Assembly: GCA_903938075.1 (NCBI GenBank)
Contig: CAJABS010000138.1
Span: 1 to 11,947 of the forward strand
Direction: 5' to 3'
From: an uncultured Chloroflexota bacterium
Lineage (GTDB): Bacteria > Chloroflexota > Limnocylindria > Limnocylindrales > Limnocylindraceae
DNA length: 11,947 nucleotides
Part shown: positions 1-6,687 of the stretch, piece by piece
Layout: every line of letters starts with the position of its first letter
Position numbering within the stretch: the stretch's first letter is position 1
Program-made: the position numbers and the translations under genes
The notes under the pieces: generated by a model
Database searches by the model: none
What the model saw: only the letters and a program-made list of their open reading frames with translations
Told to the model about the DNA's origin: nothing

Positions 1-7
1 AGAAGTG

Positions 8-92
8 TGGTGCCCAGACCGGGACTTGAACCCGGATGACTTGCGTCATACGCCCCTCAAACGTACGCGTATACCAATTCCGCCACCTGGGC
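8..92 (-). tRNA. tRNA-Leu (anticodon GAG)
   Basis: This leucine tRNA reads CUC/CUU codons. On the minus strand the acceptor strand GCCCAGG pairs with TCTGGGC, followed by discriminator A and an encoded CCA (bases 8-10 as TGG on the plus strand). The D arm begins GCG and closes with CGC. The anticodon stem TACGT/GCGTA encloses the loop TTGAGGG, giving GAG. The long variable arm (TGAC, loop GCAA, GTCA) marks a class II tRNA and separates Leu from most others. The T arm is CCGGG-TTCAAGT-CCCGG. It is the second of a tandem leucine pair; only about 8 nt separate it from the CCA of the upstream tRNA, so the two are almost certainly one transcript. Confidence 0.96.
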
Positions 93-100
93 ACAGGTGC

Positions 101-187
101 TGGTATCGAGGAAGGGACTTGAACCCATACGTCCTTGCGGACACTGGCTCCTGAAGCCAGCGCGTCTGCCAATTCCGCCACCTCGAC
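101..187 (-). tRNA. tRNA-Leu (anticodon CAG)
   Basis: This leucine tRNA reads CUG. The acceptor strand GTCGAGG pairs with CCTCGAT, so the first pair is a G1-U72 wobble; discriminator A and an encoded CCA follow (bases 101-103). The anticodon stem CTGGC/GCCAG encloses TTCAGGA, giving CAG. The variable arm is GTCC-GCAA-GGAC, as expected for a class II leucine tRNA. The T arm ATGGG-TTCAAGT-CCCTT has a U-U mismatch at the second pair. The gene starts only 21 nt after the stop codon of the solute-binding protein gene, so it is either transcribed with that gene or has a promoter inside its 3' end. Confidence 0.95.
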
Positions 188-192
188 CCGTT

Positions 193-219
193 CGAACCCC
201 CTAATCGCTCAGGGGGTCG
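193..219 (-). other. Stem-loop overlapping the stop codon upstream of the tRNA pair
   Basis: Bases 196-202 (ACCCCCT) and 211-217 (AGGGGGT) form a perfect 7-bp inverted repeat with an 8-nt loop; two more pairs are possible if base 195 bulges. The TGA stop of the solute-binding protein gene (209-211) lies at the loop edge. No U-run follows in the transcribed direction, so this is not a classical intrinsic terminator. It may be a processing or 3'-end-stabilising hairpin that separates the mRNA from the tRNAs, or a weak terminator. The pairing is certain from the sequence; the role is inference. Confidence 0.45.
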
Positions 220-1870
220 CGAGGCGGAAGGATAGCACAGCCCGCAGGTAGCTCTCTGGCTCATCAACGAGCATTGGGGCCACCTGAGTGACGCGGCTTG
301 AGGACAAGAGTTCAGCGGCACGGAAGCGGATTGGCAGGATGTAGTTCGTCTCTGCGAGCCACTTCTGGAGGGCCACCAAGGCCGCCGTGCGCGCAGCGCG
401 ATCACCCGGCTGGCGAGCGCGATTGAGCAACAGATCGAGATCCTTCAGCTGAATGCCCGCGATGTTGCCCCCGGTCAGGACTGCCCCCGAGCCGAGGAGC
501 GGATAGAGATCAACATCAATGCCCACATCAACGTTCAGAACGGCTAGTTGGAAGGAACCTGAGGCAAGTCGAGCCGTCAGATCAATAGGCGAGAGCTCCG
601 TGACGCGTGTAGGGATACCAAAGGCCGTCCATGCCGCCGCCGCCTGTGCTGCGACCGCAGCATCAACAGGGTGCGCCAGTGCTGGCAGCGTCAGAATCTC
701 AAGGCTTGCCGCTCCGCCACCTGGGAGCGACCATCCAGCCTCCCCCTTCTTCCACTTGACCGCCTTGAAGAGGCTCGTCGCATAGTCAACCCCGCTCTTT
801 GCATCGGGGAGTGCGGTCCAGCCCCACGAGAGCGGCGATACCGGTGTTCGCGCAACAGAACCGCCGAACACTGTGGTGATAGCAGCAGGGTCGAGAAGTG
901 CGGCTAAACCTGCTCGGAGTCGAGGATCACGCAGCACGCTCCCGGGTCGCAAGTTCGTGGCGATACCCGAGAACACGGTGGTCCCAAGTTCAATCGTGCT
1001 GCCGCGGGCTGCAGTGCCACGGCGAGCATCGGCGATGTCCAATCCCACAAGCTGATCAAGAGAGCTGGCGCTCCACCCACTCAGCGCGGAGGCGGCGTCA
1101 GGGAAGAAGTAGAGCGCAATCTTCTCTGCTGAAGTGCCAGCAGCAGTGAGTGATGCCGTGTCAGCGGCGAGGAGGTCGGTACGTCGGATCAGGCCGGCTC
1201 CTCCAGAAGAGATGCTGGTGATGCGATAAGGGCCAGTCCCCTGCGGGACCTTTGCCGCGTCAGAGTCTGGGATCTGTGCCGCGCTGAGTCCGGCGAACTG
1301 TGTCGCGGAGAGGAGTGGCAACGAGCCGAGCATTGTCGGCAGATTCGCGAGCGCCCGCGAGGCGCTGAGCCGGACGGTACCCGCAGCATCACCCTCTTCA
1401 GCAGTGATGGACTGCCAATAGCCGCCCGCGGTACCGAGCTCCGATGCAATGGCGACTGTCGTCAGCACATCGGCCGCGGTCACCGTGGATCCGTCTTGCC
1501 ACCGTGCAGCTGGGTCTAGGCTAAAGGTCCACGAGAGGCCGTCGGCGGCAACGCCCCACGTCGACGCGACGTCGGGCCCTGGCCACCCACTCGCATCAAG
1601 GCGCGTCAGACTCCGATACGTCAGTGCAACGACGGCACGATCTGCAGCGGTTTCAGCGAAGAGTGGGAGTGGCGTTGACGCGATTCCGACAACGCCGACG
1701 GTCAGTACGCCTTCGCCAGAGGGCAGCTCTCCACCTGGAACACCGACCCCGGGAATCTGGGTGCTCACAAGGCCGAGCTGGGCGGCTCCAGCAAAGAGTG
1801 CCGCTGCGGCGAAGAGCGCCGCGATGACCTTGCGGGTTACTCCCTGTTGAGCGCCGTATTGCCTGCGCAC
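209..1870 (-). CDS. ABC-type solute-binding protein, family 5 (peptide/nickel type), orphan
   Basis: The 553-residue product has a short basic N-terminus and a hydrophobic segment at about residues 15-37, followed by an extracytoplasmic family 5 solute-binding domain (DppA/OppA type). Family signatures are the stretch around residues 124-135 (WQDGSTVTAADV), preceded by DGLSWTFSL, and GTGPYRI at 211-217. These proteins capture peptides, nickel complexes or other small solutes for an ABC importer. There is no cysteine lipobox after the hydrophobic segment, so it is either secreted after signal cleavage or held by an uncleaved anchor. The start is GTG at 1870, 14 nt after the secG stop, with a weak ribosome binding site; no better start was found. 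No permease or ATPase gene is adjacent, so the substrate cannot be named. The family call is firm; transport in a classical importer is inference. Confidence 0.88.
   Translation of the reverse strand: MRRQYGAQQGVTRKVIAALFAAAALFAGAAQLGLVSTQIPGVGVPGGELPSGEGVLTVGVVGIASTPLPLFAETAADRAVVALTYRSLTRLDASGWPGPDVASTWGVAADGLSWTFSLDPAARWQDGSTVTAADVLTTVAIASELGTAGGYWQSITAEEGDAAGTVRLSASRALANLPTMLGSLPLLSATQFAGLSAAQIPDSDAAKVPQGTGPYRITSISSGGAGLIRRTDLLAADTASLTAAGTSAEKIALYFFPDAASALSGWSASSLDQLVGLDIADARRGTAARGSTIELGTTVFSGIATNLRPGSVLRDPRLRAGLAALLDPAAITTVFGGSVARTPVSPLSWGWTALPDAKSGVDYATSLFKAVKWKKGEAGWSLPGGGAASLEILTLPALAHPVDAAVAAQAAAAWTAFGIPTRVTELSPIDLTARLASGSFQLAVLNVDVGIDVDLYPLLGSGAVLTGGNIAGIQLKDLDLLLNRARQPGDRAARTAALVALQKWLAETNYILPIRFRAAELLSSSRVTQVAPMLVDEPESYLRAVLSFRLATP
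229..237 (-). promoter_or_regulatory. Possible extended -10 element for the tRNA-Leu pair
   Basis: On the minus strand these bases read TGCTATCCT, a TGn motif followed by a hexamer matching TATAAT at four of six positions. It lies inside the 3' end of the solute-binding protein gene and would place a start site about 35 nt before tRNA-Leu(CAG). No convincing -35 box is seen at 16-18 nt spacing. It is offered only because stable RNAs usually have their own promoter. Confidence 0.22.
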
Positions 1871-1884
1871 CAGGGCGGTCCGGC

Positions 1885-2106
1885 TTAGTTCGTCTGCAGG
1901 TAGCCGAGCACCGAGAAGCCGACGAAGAGAAGGATCAGCGCGACCGTGAAGCGGAGCAGTTGACGCTCAACCCCGCGGCGGGAGCGATAGACGCTGGAAT
2001 CTCCACCGAACGCCGAGCTGAGGCCAATCCCGCGGGACTGCATCAGGATGGCGATGATCAGGAAGATGCTGACGACGATCTGCCCGAGGGCAAGTAGTGG
2101 ATTCAT
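1885..2106 (-). CDS. secG: Preprotein translocase subunit SecG
   Basis: SecG is the small auxiliary subunit of the SecYEG channel and aids SecA-driven export across the cytoplasmic membrane. The 73-residue product has the expected layout: a first membrane helix at about residues 3-22, a loop with the family signature MQSRG and GLSSAFGG (about 22-35), a basic stretch SRRGVER, and a second helix at about 50-70. Length is normal for the family. The ATG at 2106 has a strong AGGAGG site 4 nt upstream. It follows gpmI after 73 nt, the longest gap between protein genes here, and a promoter-like motif lies in that gap. Having secG beside tpiA/gpmI matches the glycolysis-secG linkage known from Actinobacteria and other Gram-positives. 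Confidence 0.96.
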   Translation of the reverse strand: MNPLLALGQIVVSIFLIIAILMQSRGIGLSSAFGGDSSVYRSRRGVERQLLRFTVALILLFVGFSVLGYLQTN

Positions 2107-2110
2107 TGGT

Positions 2111-2116
2111 CCTCCT
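2111..2116 (-). promoter_or_regulatory. Strong ribosome binding site of secG
   Basis: The minus strand reads AGGAGG, then 4 nt, then the secG ATG. Most junctions in this run rely on overlap and have poor sites, so this one suggests independent initiation of secG. Confidence 0.8.
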
Positions 2117-2142
2117 CATTTGGACTATCTGTTCTTGGTCTG

Positions 2143-2151
2143 ATTCTACCA
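2143..2151 (-). promoter_or_regulatory. Candidate secG promoter, extended -10
   Basis: In the gpmI-secG gap the minus strand reads TGGTAGAAT, an extended -10 (TGn plus TAGAAT, five of six matches to TATAAT). It would start transcription about 30 nt before the secG ATG. No good -35 box lies at 16-18 nt spacing, which is tolerable for extended -10 promoters. It would drive secG, the solute-binding protein gene and perhaps the tRNAs. Confidence 0.45.
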
Positions 2152-2179
2152 CCCGACCCGCACGGGATGCGCCTGTGGG

Positions 2180-3724
2180 CTAAGGCCGCAGGAGCGACTC
2201 ACCCGTCATGGCGGGATCCGGGTGAAGGCCCAAGAGGGCACAGGCGGTAGGGGCGATATCTCTCAGGTCCCCCTCAGCCAAGGCTGGCCCTCGGCCATCG
2301 CCGTACGCGACCAGCAGTGGCACACGCTGCAGGGTGTGGCTGGTGAGCGGCGAGCCATCAGTGCTGCACATCTCCTCGGCATTGCCATGGTCACCCGTAA
2401 TCAGCAGGGTGGCGCCAGCCGCCGCCGCTGCTGCTGCAATGACGCCAATGGCCCGGTCTGTGGCTTCACATGCGCGCACTGTGGCGGCAAAGTCACCCGT
2501 ATGCCCGACCATATCTGGGTTCGCGATGTTGGCAACAATGAAGCTCTCGTCGCCATGCTTAAGTGCGGCGACCACCGCCGCCGCGATCGCCTCCGCCTGC
2601 ATGTCAGGTGCTACGTCGTAGGTGGCAACACGGTCACTGGGGATAAGGGTACGCCGCTCACCCGGAAAGGCCTCTTCGATGCCACCGTTCAAGAAGTAGG
2701 TGACATGCGCGTATTTCTCTGTCTCCGCAACGTGCAGTTGACGCAGGCCTGCAGCGGCAACGATTCCAGCAAGTGATGGCACAACAGAGGGCCCGAAGAT
2801 TGGCTGCACCAACGCAAGCCCCTCACCCTCTCCGTAGGAGGTCATCCCCCAACAGCGCACAGGGAGTGCGCCCGGGCGGGTAAGTTCGACCATCTCTGGC
2901 GCGGCAAGGGCACGGATGAGCTGCCGAGCTCGATCGGCGCGGAAGTTTGCATGGATCACAACATCGGTTGGGGCAAATCGCACCGTAGCGGCATCGCGCA
3001 GCGCCACTCTCGTTGGCAGAACAAACTCATCGCTCTCCCCACGCGCATACGCCTCTCCCAGGGCCACCTCTGGGCTGCTCGCATAGCGATCGCCGTCAAG
3101 GACGATGCTCTCGAGCGCGGCCGCGGTGCGCTCCCAACGGGCGTCGCGGTCCATGCCGTAGTAGCGACCACCGATCGTCGCGATTTGTGCAGACGGCGCC
3201 GCCTCCCTCATGCGCTGCTGGAAAGAGGCAAGGGCTGCCGCCGCCGATCGGGGCGGCGTATCACGGCCATCGAGAAGCAGGTGCACAAGAATTCGCGGGA
3301 CACCAGCCTTGTGAGCGGCGCGCAGTACCTCGATCGCATGGCGGTCGTTGGCGTGCACTCCGCCACTCCCAAGCAGCGTCAACAGGTGGAGGCCACTCTC
3401 TCGCGCTGCAGCGATTGCGCTGCGCAGGCCGCTCATCTCTTCAAACGAGCCGTCGGTAATCGCCGCATCAATACGTGGCAAATCTTGTGGCACGCGCTGC
3501 CCGCTCCCAATATTGAGGTGACCGACCTCGCTATTGCCCATCTGGCCAGCCGGAAGCCCGACCGCTTCGCCGCTTGCCCCGAGTGTCGTGTGAGGGTGCT
3601 GGGCAGAGAGCGCACGCCAGATGGGCATAGAGGCGGCAGCAATCGCGTCACAGGCACCGCCGCTGCTGACGCCAAATCCGTCGACGATGATCAACGCCAG
3701 TCGAGGTCTTGCACCCGCCATCAT
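2180..3724 (-). CDS. gpmI: 2,3-bisphosphoglycerate-independent phosphoglycerate mutase
   Basis: GpmI interconverts 3- and 2-phosphoglycerate in glycolysis and gluconeogenesis, using two metal ions (usually Mn) and a phosphoserine intermediate. From the ATG at 3724 the protein has 514 residues, the usual length. Asp15 lies in LIIVDGFG, the nucleophile Ser65 in MGNSEVGHLNIGSG, and His124 in GVHANDRH. LLDGRDTPP and GRYYGMDRDARWER follow, then TEKYAHVTYFLNGG, NPDMVGHTGDF, Asp445-His446 in GDHGNAEEM, and His463 in TSHT. All metal and phosphate ligands expected for the family appear present. The frame is open upstream to 3844, but that part lies inside tpiA and looks nothing like GpmI. The ATG at 3724 overlaps the tpiA stop (ATGA) and has GGAG 5 nt upstream; a second ATG follows at once. 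Translation is probably coupled to tpiA. Confidence 0.96.
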   Translation of the reverse strand: MMAGARPRLALIIVDGFGVSSGGACDAIAAASMPIWRALSAQHPHTTLGASGEAVGLPAGQMGNSEVGHLNIGSGQRVPQDLPRIDAAITDGSFEEMSGLRSAIAAARESGLHLLTLLGSGGVHANDRHAIEVLRAAHKAGVPRILVHLLLDGRDTPPRSAAAALASFQQRMREAAPSAQIATIGGRYYGMDRDARWERTAAALESIVLDGDRYASSPEVALGEAYARGESDEFVLPTRVALRDAATVRFAPTDVVIHANFRADRARQLIRALAAPEMVELTRPGALPVRCWGMTSYGEGEGLALVQPIFGPSVVPSLAGIVAAAGLRQLHVAETEKYAHVTYFLNGGIEEAFPGERRTLIPSDRVATYDVAPDMQAEAIAAAVVAALKHGDESFIVANIANPDMVGHTGDFAATVRACEATDRAIGVIAAAAAAAGATLLITGDHGNAEEMCSTDGSPLTSHTLQRVPLLVAYGDGRGPALAEGDLRDIAPTACALLGLHPDPAMTGESLLRP

Positions 3725-4542
3725 GCAGGCTCCGTCACGGCCAGCGCGGCGCGCACGATGGCCACGAAGCGATCCGCGTGGAGGGAGGCGCCACCGACAA
3801 GGAGCCCATCGAGGCCGGTGCGCGCCGAAGGTGTGCCGAACCACGTTGCGGCAGAAGCGGCGTCAACGGAGCCGCCGTAGAGCACGGGGAGCTCTTCACG
3901 ATTGAGTGCACTCCGAAGGCCGCTGGCAATCGCCTCGGCAATCTCCACCGAAGCCGGATTTCCGGTGCCAATCGCCCATACAGGCTCATAGGCGATCACG
4001 AGTCCTGCGGCGTAGAGCTGCGTTGCGTTGCACCCGGCGCGCTCCGCGGCGGCGAAGGCCGCCGCACATTGGGCTTGCACGAAGTCGACACGCGCCGCGA
4101 TGTCCGCGCTCGGAAGGTTATCGCCAAGACAGAGCACAGGTGCCAAACCGGCCGCCACAACTCGCGCCAACTTCACGCCGACAGCCTCATCGCTCTCGCC
4201 CCGATCGCGTCGGCGTTCCGAGTGGCCCACGATGATCGCGGGGGCAATTCCAACGAAATGCTCAGCAGGGATCTCACCCGTGAATGCTCCCGCGCTGCTG
4301 AGTGAGACATCTTGTGCGGCAACGTCGATTCCGGCCTCGGGGTACTCGCGACGGAGGAGCGAGGCGACAGGGACGAGACCGAGCGCGCTCGGCGCAAGAA
4401 GTAGGCGAAGACTCGAGGGACTCCCCTTGACCTTGAGGGCGCTCCCTAGCTCTTCGGCAATCGCCTTGGCGAGCGCAACCTCTTCGCTTGGCGGAAGGTT
4501 TGCCTTCCAGTTCGCAATAACCGTGATCTGCCGACTGCTCAT
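3721..4542 (-). CDS. tpiA: Triosephosphate isomerase
   Basis: TpiA interconverts dihydroxyacetone phosphate and glyceraldehyde 3-phosphate in the cytosol. The 273-residue protein is slightly longer than the usual 250 or so. The catalytic set is complete: Asn11 and Lys13 in NWK, His107 and Glu109 in GHSERR, Glu186 in YEPVWAIGTG (the mobile loop 6 follows), and the phosphate-binding YGGSV and GLLVGGASL near the C-terminus. The usual CVGE...ERE segment is changed to CLGDNLPSAD at about 138-147, a divergence at a structural site. The ATG at 4542 is 7 nt after the whiA stop and lacks a clear ribosome binding site, so it probably depends on translation of whiA. The 3' end overlaps gpmI by 4 nt. The gap and pgk genes that often precede tpiA are not here. 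Confidence 0.96.
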   Translation of the reverse strand: MSSRQITVIANWKANLPPSEEVALAKAIAEELGSALKVKGSPSSLRLLLAPSALGLVPVASLLRREYPEAGIDVAAQDVSLSSAGAFTGEIPAEHFVGIAPAIIVGHSERRRDRGESDEAVGVKLARVVAAGLAPVLCLGDNLPSADIAARVDFVQAQCAAAFAAAERAGCNATQLYAAGLVIAYEPVWAIGTGNPASVEIAEAIASGLRSALNREELPVLYGGSVDAASAATWFGTPSARTGLDGLLVGGASLHADRFVAIVRAALAVTEPA

Positions 4543-4549
4543 GCGTGAA

Positions 4550-5389
4550 TCATCGCAGAGGTTGCCCCGCTGAGTGGTCGCCTACCCGCGCCTCGCTAAC
4601 GCGGCGCTCAACCTCGGCGAGGGCCCGCTGCACCGTGGAGCGCGCCAGATCAAGGTCCGCGGCAAGCTCAGAAAGGGTTGCATCGGGGGCTTCAGCTCGA
4701 GCGCGGGCGACCCGTGCATGCAGTCCGTCTGTCTGCAGAAGGTCCTCCGCCAGCGCCAAGGTGCAGGCTCGCGCCTGTCGCATCCCAGCGTGCACCGCAC
4801 GGGTGAGGTTCGCTGTCTCAGCATTCACACTGCGATTCAGCGCCCCACGCACCTCTCGCCCGATGCCACGAGCCTCCATCTCGGCCACCGCGGCAGATGC
4901 TCCGAGTCGACGCAATAGATCAATAAGAAGATCACGACCCTTCCACACGAGTAGCCCCTTGCCACGTCGCTCGCGACGTTGCCCGCCGAGTTGATCTCGC
5001 GCAGTTAGCTGTGCCAGATGGGTTGCTTCAACGGAGGAGACGTTGATCTCTAGATGCACGCTCCCTGAGGCGAGCGAGAGAGAACCTCTGGCAAGGATGC
5101 GACCGCGAAGGAGTGCAAGTCGACAGTGCTGCGCTGATCGCGCACCACCTAAGTCGGCGGCGCAGCTCTCTGCTTGACTCCTTGGTGATCCTGTCCAGGC
5201 TCGTGCGGCCCCGCGCTGCGCGAGCTCCGTGCTCAACTCATGCACTGCGCGTGCAAGGGAGACGTCAGCGCGACGACCGGAGTCTCCAAGCGCAGCGAGC
5301 TCCGCCTGTATGCAGCAGGTGCGCGCCGGTCGGATTGCCGCCAGTTCATGACGGATCGAGGCGACGAGGTCCGCCTCTCCCCGACTCAT
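4550..5389 (-). CDS. whiA: WhiA-type DNA-binding regulator
   Basis: WhiA proteins combine a degenerate LAGLIDADG homing-endonuclease fold with a C-terminal helix-turn-helix. In Streptomyces WhiA activates sporulation and division genes; in Bacillus it affects division and metabolism. This 279-residue copy is shorter than the usual 310-330. The N-terminus shows the family pattern with Cys25-Cys26 and AELAAL. The LAGLIDADG-like part includes LLRGRILARGSL and HLEINVSS (about 93-119). The best signature is NRSVNAETANL at 185-195. A helix-turn-helix spans about 225-267 (DATLSELAADLDLARSTVQRAL). Residues 36-88, which complete the first endonuclease-like half in relatives, are poorly conserved and short. 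The ATG at 5389 overlaps the yvcK stop (ATGA). Order rapZ-yvcK-whiA supports the call. Confidence 0.9.
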   Translation of the reverse strand: MSRGEADLVASIRHELAAIRPARTCCIQAELAALGDSGRRADVSLARAVHELSTELAQRGAARAWTGSPRSQAESCAADLGGARSAQHCRLALLRGRILARGSLSLASGSVHLEINVSSVEATHLAQLTARDQLGGQRRERRGKGLLVWKGRDLLIDLLRRLGASAAVAEMEARGIGREVRGALNRSVNAETANLTRAVHAGMRQARACTLALAEDLLQTDGLHARVARARAEAPDATLSELAADLDLARSTVQRALAEVERRVSEARVGDHSAGQPLR

Positions 5390-6684
5390 CGTGCCCGTCG
5401 CGGCTCGCGCAGCGGGAGACGTAAGAGCGCACGCGAGAGGAGATTTGGCTCATGTAGATGCGGGGTTCTCCGAGAGGCGATGTCCCGAACGAAGAGTGGC
5501 GGACGCTTTCGGCCCTCCGCATCGGTAGCGTGGTGAAGCGTTGGCGCAATCGGTACGCCACCAACCGCCCCAACACGACGCGAGCTTGCCGAGGTGGCAA
5601 GGATGCCGTCAATGATTCCCGACGCTCCGTGCGCCTCAAGCGCAGCGAGATGGGCGTCGAGGTCCATCCCTTCTGTCTCCCCCTCTTGCTCATCAACGTT
5701 CGCCACCCACACCAGTGGTGCGCGTCGCGCCTGGAGTGCGGCAAGAATTTCGGGGACGAGCAGGTGCGGGATCACGCTCGTGTAGAGCGAACCTGGGCCG
5801 AGCACGATCAGGTCAGCCTGCTGGATCGCCTTTATCGCCGACGGAGTTGCCCGCGCTCCCTCAGGTGTGATGCGCATGCGATCGATATGGCGGGTGCGTG
5901 CTAGTTGCGCCTGACCTCGGACCGTCGCCCCCTCCGCTGTTGTGCCGATCAACTCCAGCGCGACCGTCGTTCCTGGTATCACCTCTCCACGGACATTCAA
6001 GATGCGGTGCACGCGCGCAACGCCACGTTCAAGGTCTCCACCCTCTTGGTGGATGGCGGCTGCGAGCAGAAGGTTGCCGATGGCGTGTCCACGTGGTGCG
6101 CCGGGTTCAGCGGGGAGGCGAAAGCGCAGAAGATCGGCGGCGGTGGACTCAGCATCCGAGAGGGCCACCAGACAGTTCCGCAGGTCACCCACCGGCGGGA
6201 TCCCGAGCTGCTCGCGCAGCACTCCTGACGAGCCGCCGTCATCTCCCATGGAAACGATTGCGGTCAGATGTGCCGTCTCAAGCTTTAGTCCGCGAAGCGC
6301 AGTTCCGAGCCCAGTGCCGCCACCCAACACAACGACGCGGCGCCCACGAGCCAACCGACGGCGACGCTCGAGCAGTTCAAGGAGCGACACACCGGGTCGA
6401 TCGGTGCGGTACGGGAGGATCGCCGCTCGCGCCAATCCGATGAGGCCAGCCCCCACAAGAACGAGACCGACGGCTGCCGCGGCGGCGGCCCGAACCATCG
6501 GATTTAGGTCGCGCAGGGCCACCGCCTCTGCGATCTGTACCAGCGGATCTGGGAGCTGCGCCCCTGCCGCAAGTGCACGGATGCCGCTGAGGGCACCGAG
6601 GGCAATGGCTCCTGCACCCAAGAGCGTCAAGAGCAGCCAGCGTTTAACTCCGAGACCAGGCTTCAGCCAACCGACTCGATTCAC
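5386..6684 (-). CDS. yvcK: YvcK/GlmR family protein with N-terminal membrane helices
   Basis: YvcK (GlmR, CofD-like fold) binds UDP-N-acetylglucosamine in Bacillus and controls carbon flow into peptidoglycan precursors; it is needed for growth on gluconeogenic carbon. The 432-residue protein has an extra N-terminal domain of about 110 residues with hydrophobic helices at about 16-38 and 66-90, then a basic linker. The Rossmann-like core starts with GGGTGLG at 121-127. It continues with SMGDDGGSSGVLRE, PPVGDLRNCLVAL, GNLLLAA and LGPGSLYTSVIPHLLVPEI, all typical of YvcK. The soluble Bacillus form is about 320 residues, so this one is probably tethered to the inner face of the membrane. The start is GTG at 6684, 3 nt after the rapZ stop; GGAG lies somewhat far upstream (12 nt). 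CofD (F420 synthesis) is less likely because of the DDGGSSG motif and the neighbours. Confidence 0.94.
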   Translation of the reverse strand: MNRVGWLKPGLGVKRWLLLTLLGAGAIALGALSGIRALAAGAQLPDPLVQIAEAVALRDLNPMVRAAAAAAVGLVLVGAGLIGLARAAILPYRTDRPGVSLLELLERRRRLARGRRVVVLGGGTGLGTALRGLKLETAHLTAIVSMGDDGGSSGVLREQLGIPPVGDLRNCLVALSDAESTAADLLRFRLPAEPGAPRGHAIGNLLLAAAIHQEGGDLERGVARVHRILNVRGEVIPGTTVALELIGTTAEGATVRGQAQLARTRHIDRMRITPEGARATPSAIKAIQQADLIVLGPGSLYTSVIPHLLVPEILAALQARRAPLVWVANVDEQEGETEGMDLDAHLAALEAHGASGIIDGILATSASSRRVGAVGGVPIAPTLHHATDAEGRKRPPLFVRDIASRRTPHLHEPNLLSRALLRLPLREPRRAR

Positions 6685-6687
6685 CGC

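Noticed and set aside
193..219. Rho-independent terminator after the solute-binding protein gene
   Set aside because: The stem is good but no U-run follows on the transcribed strand and the stop codon lies in the loop; kept only as a stem-loop.
2107..2179. Riboswitch or small RNA in the gpmI-secG gap
   Set aside because: At 73 nt it is too short once the promoter and ribosome binding site are counted, and only 3-bp stems are seen.
2222..2776. A plus-strand open frame of about 184 codons opposite the gpmI 3' half
   Set aside because: It shadows a confident gene on the other strand, has no recognisable domain, and its composition reflects the opposite frame.
3725..3844. Longer start for gpmI giving 554 residues
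   Set aside because: The added 40 residues are Arg-rich sequence inside tpiA without GpmI similarity; the ATG at 3724 gives the standard 514 residues and an ATGA overlap.
2951..3880. A long plus-strand open frame (about 309 codons) opposite gpmI and tpiA
   Set aside because: It lies antisense to two clearly conserved enzymes, has an Arg/His/Ser-rich composition typical of reversed GC-rich coding sequence, and shows no motif.
4550..5389. whiA as a pseudogene or an active homing endonuclease
   Set aside because: The frame is intact from start to stop, the signature and helix-turn-helix are kept, and WhiA proteins as a family lack nuclease residues.
5386..6684. CofD (F420 biosynthesis) instead of YvcK
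   Set aside because: The core motifs and the position between rapZ and whiA are those of YvcK; no other F420 gene is nearby.
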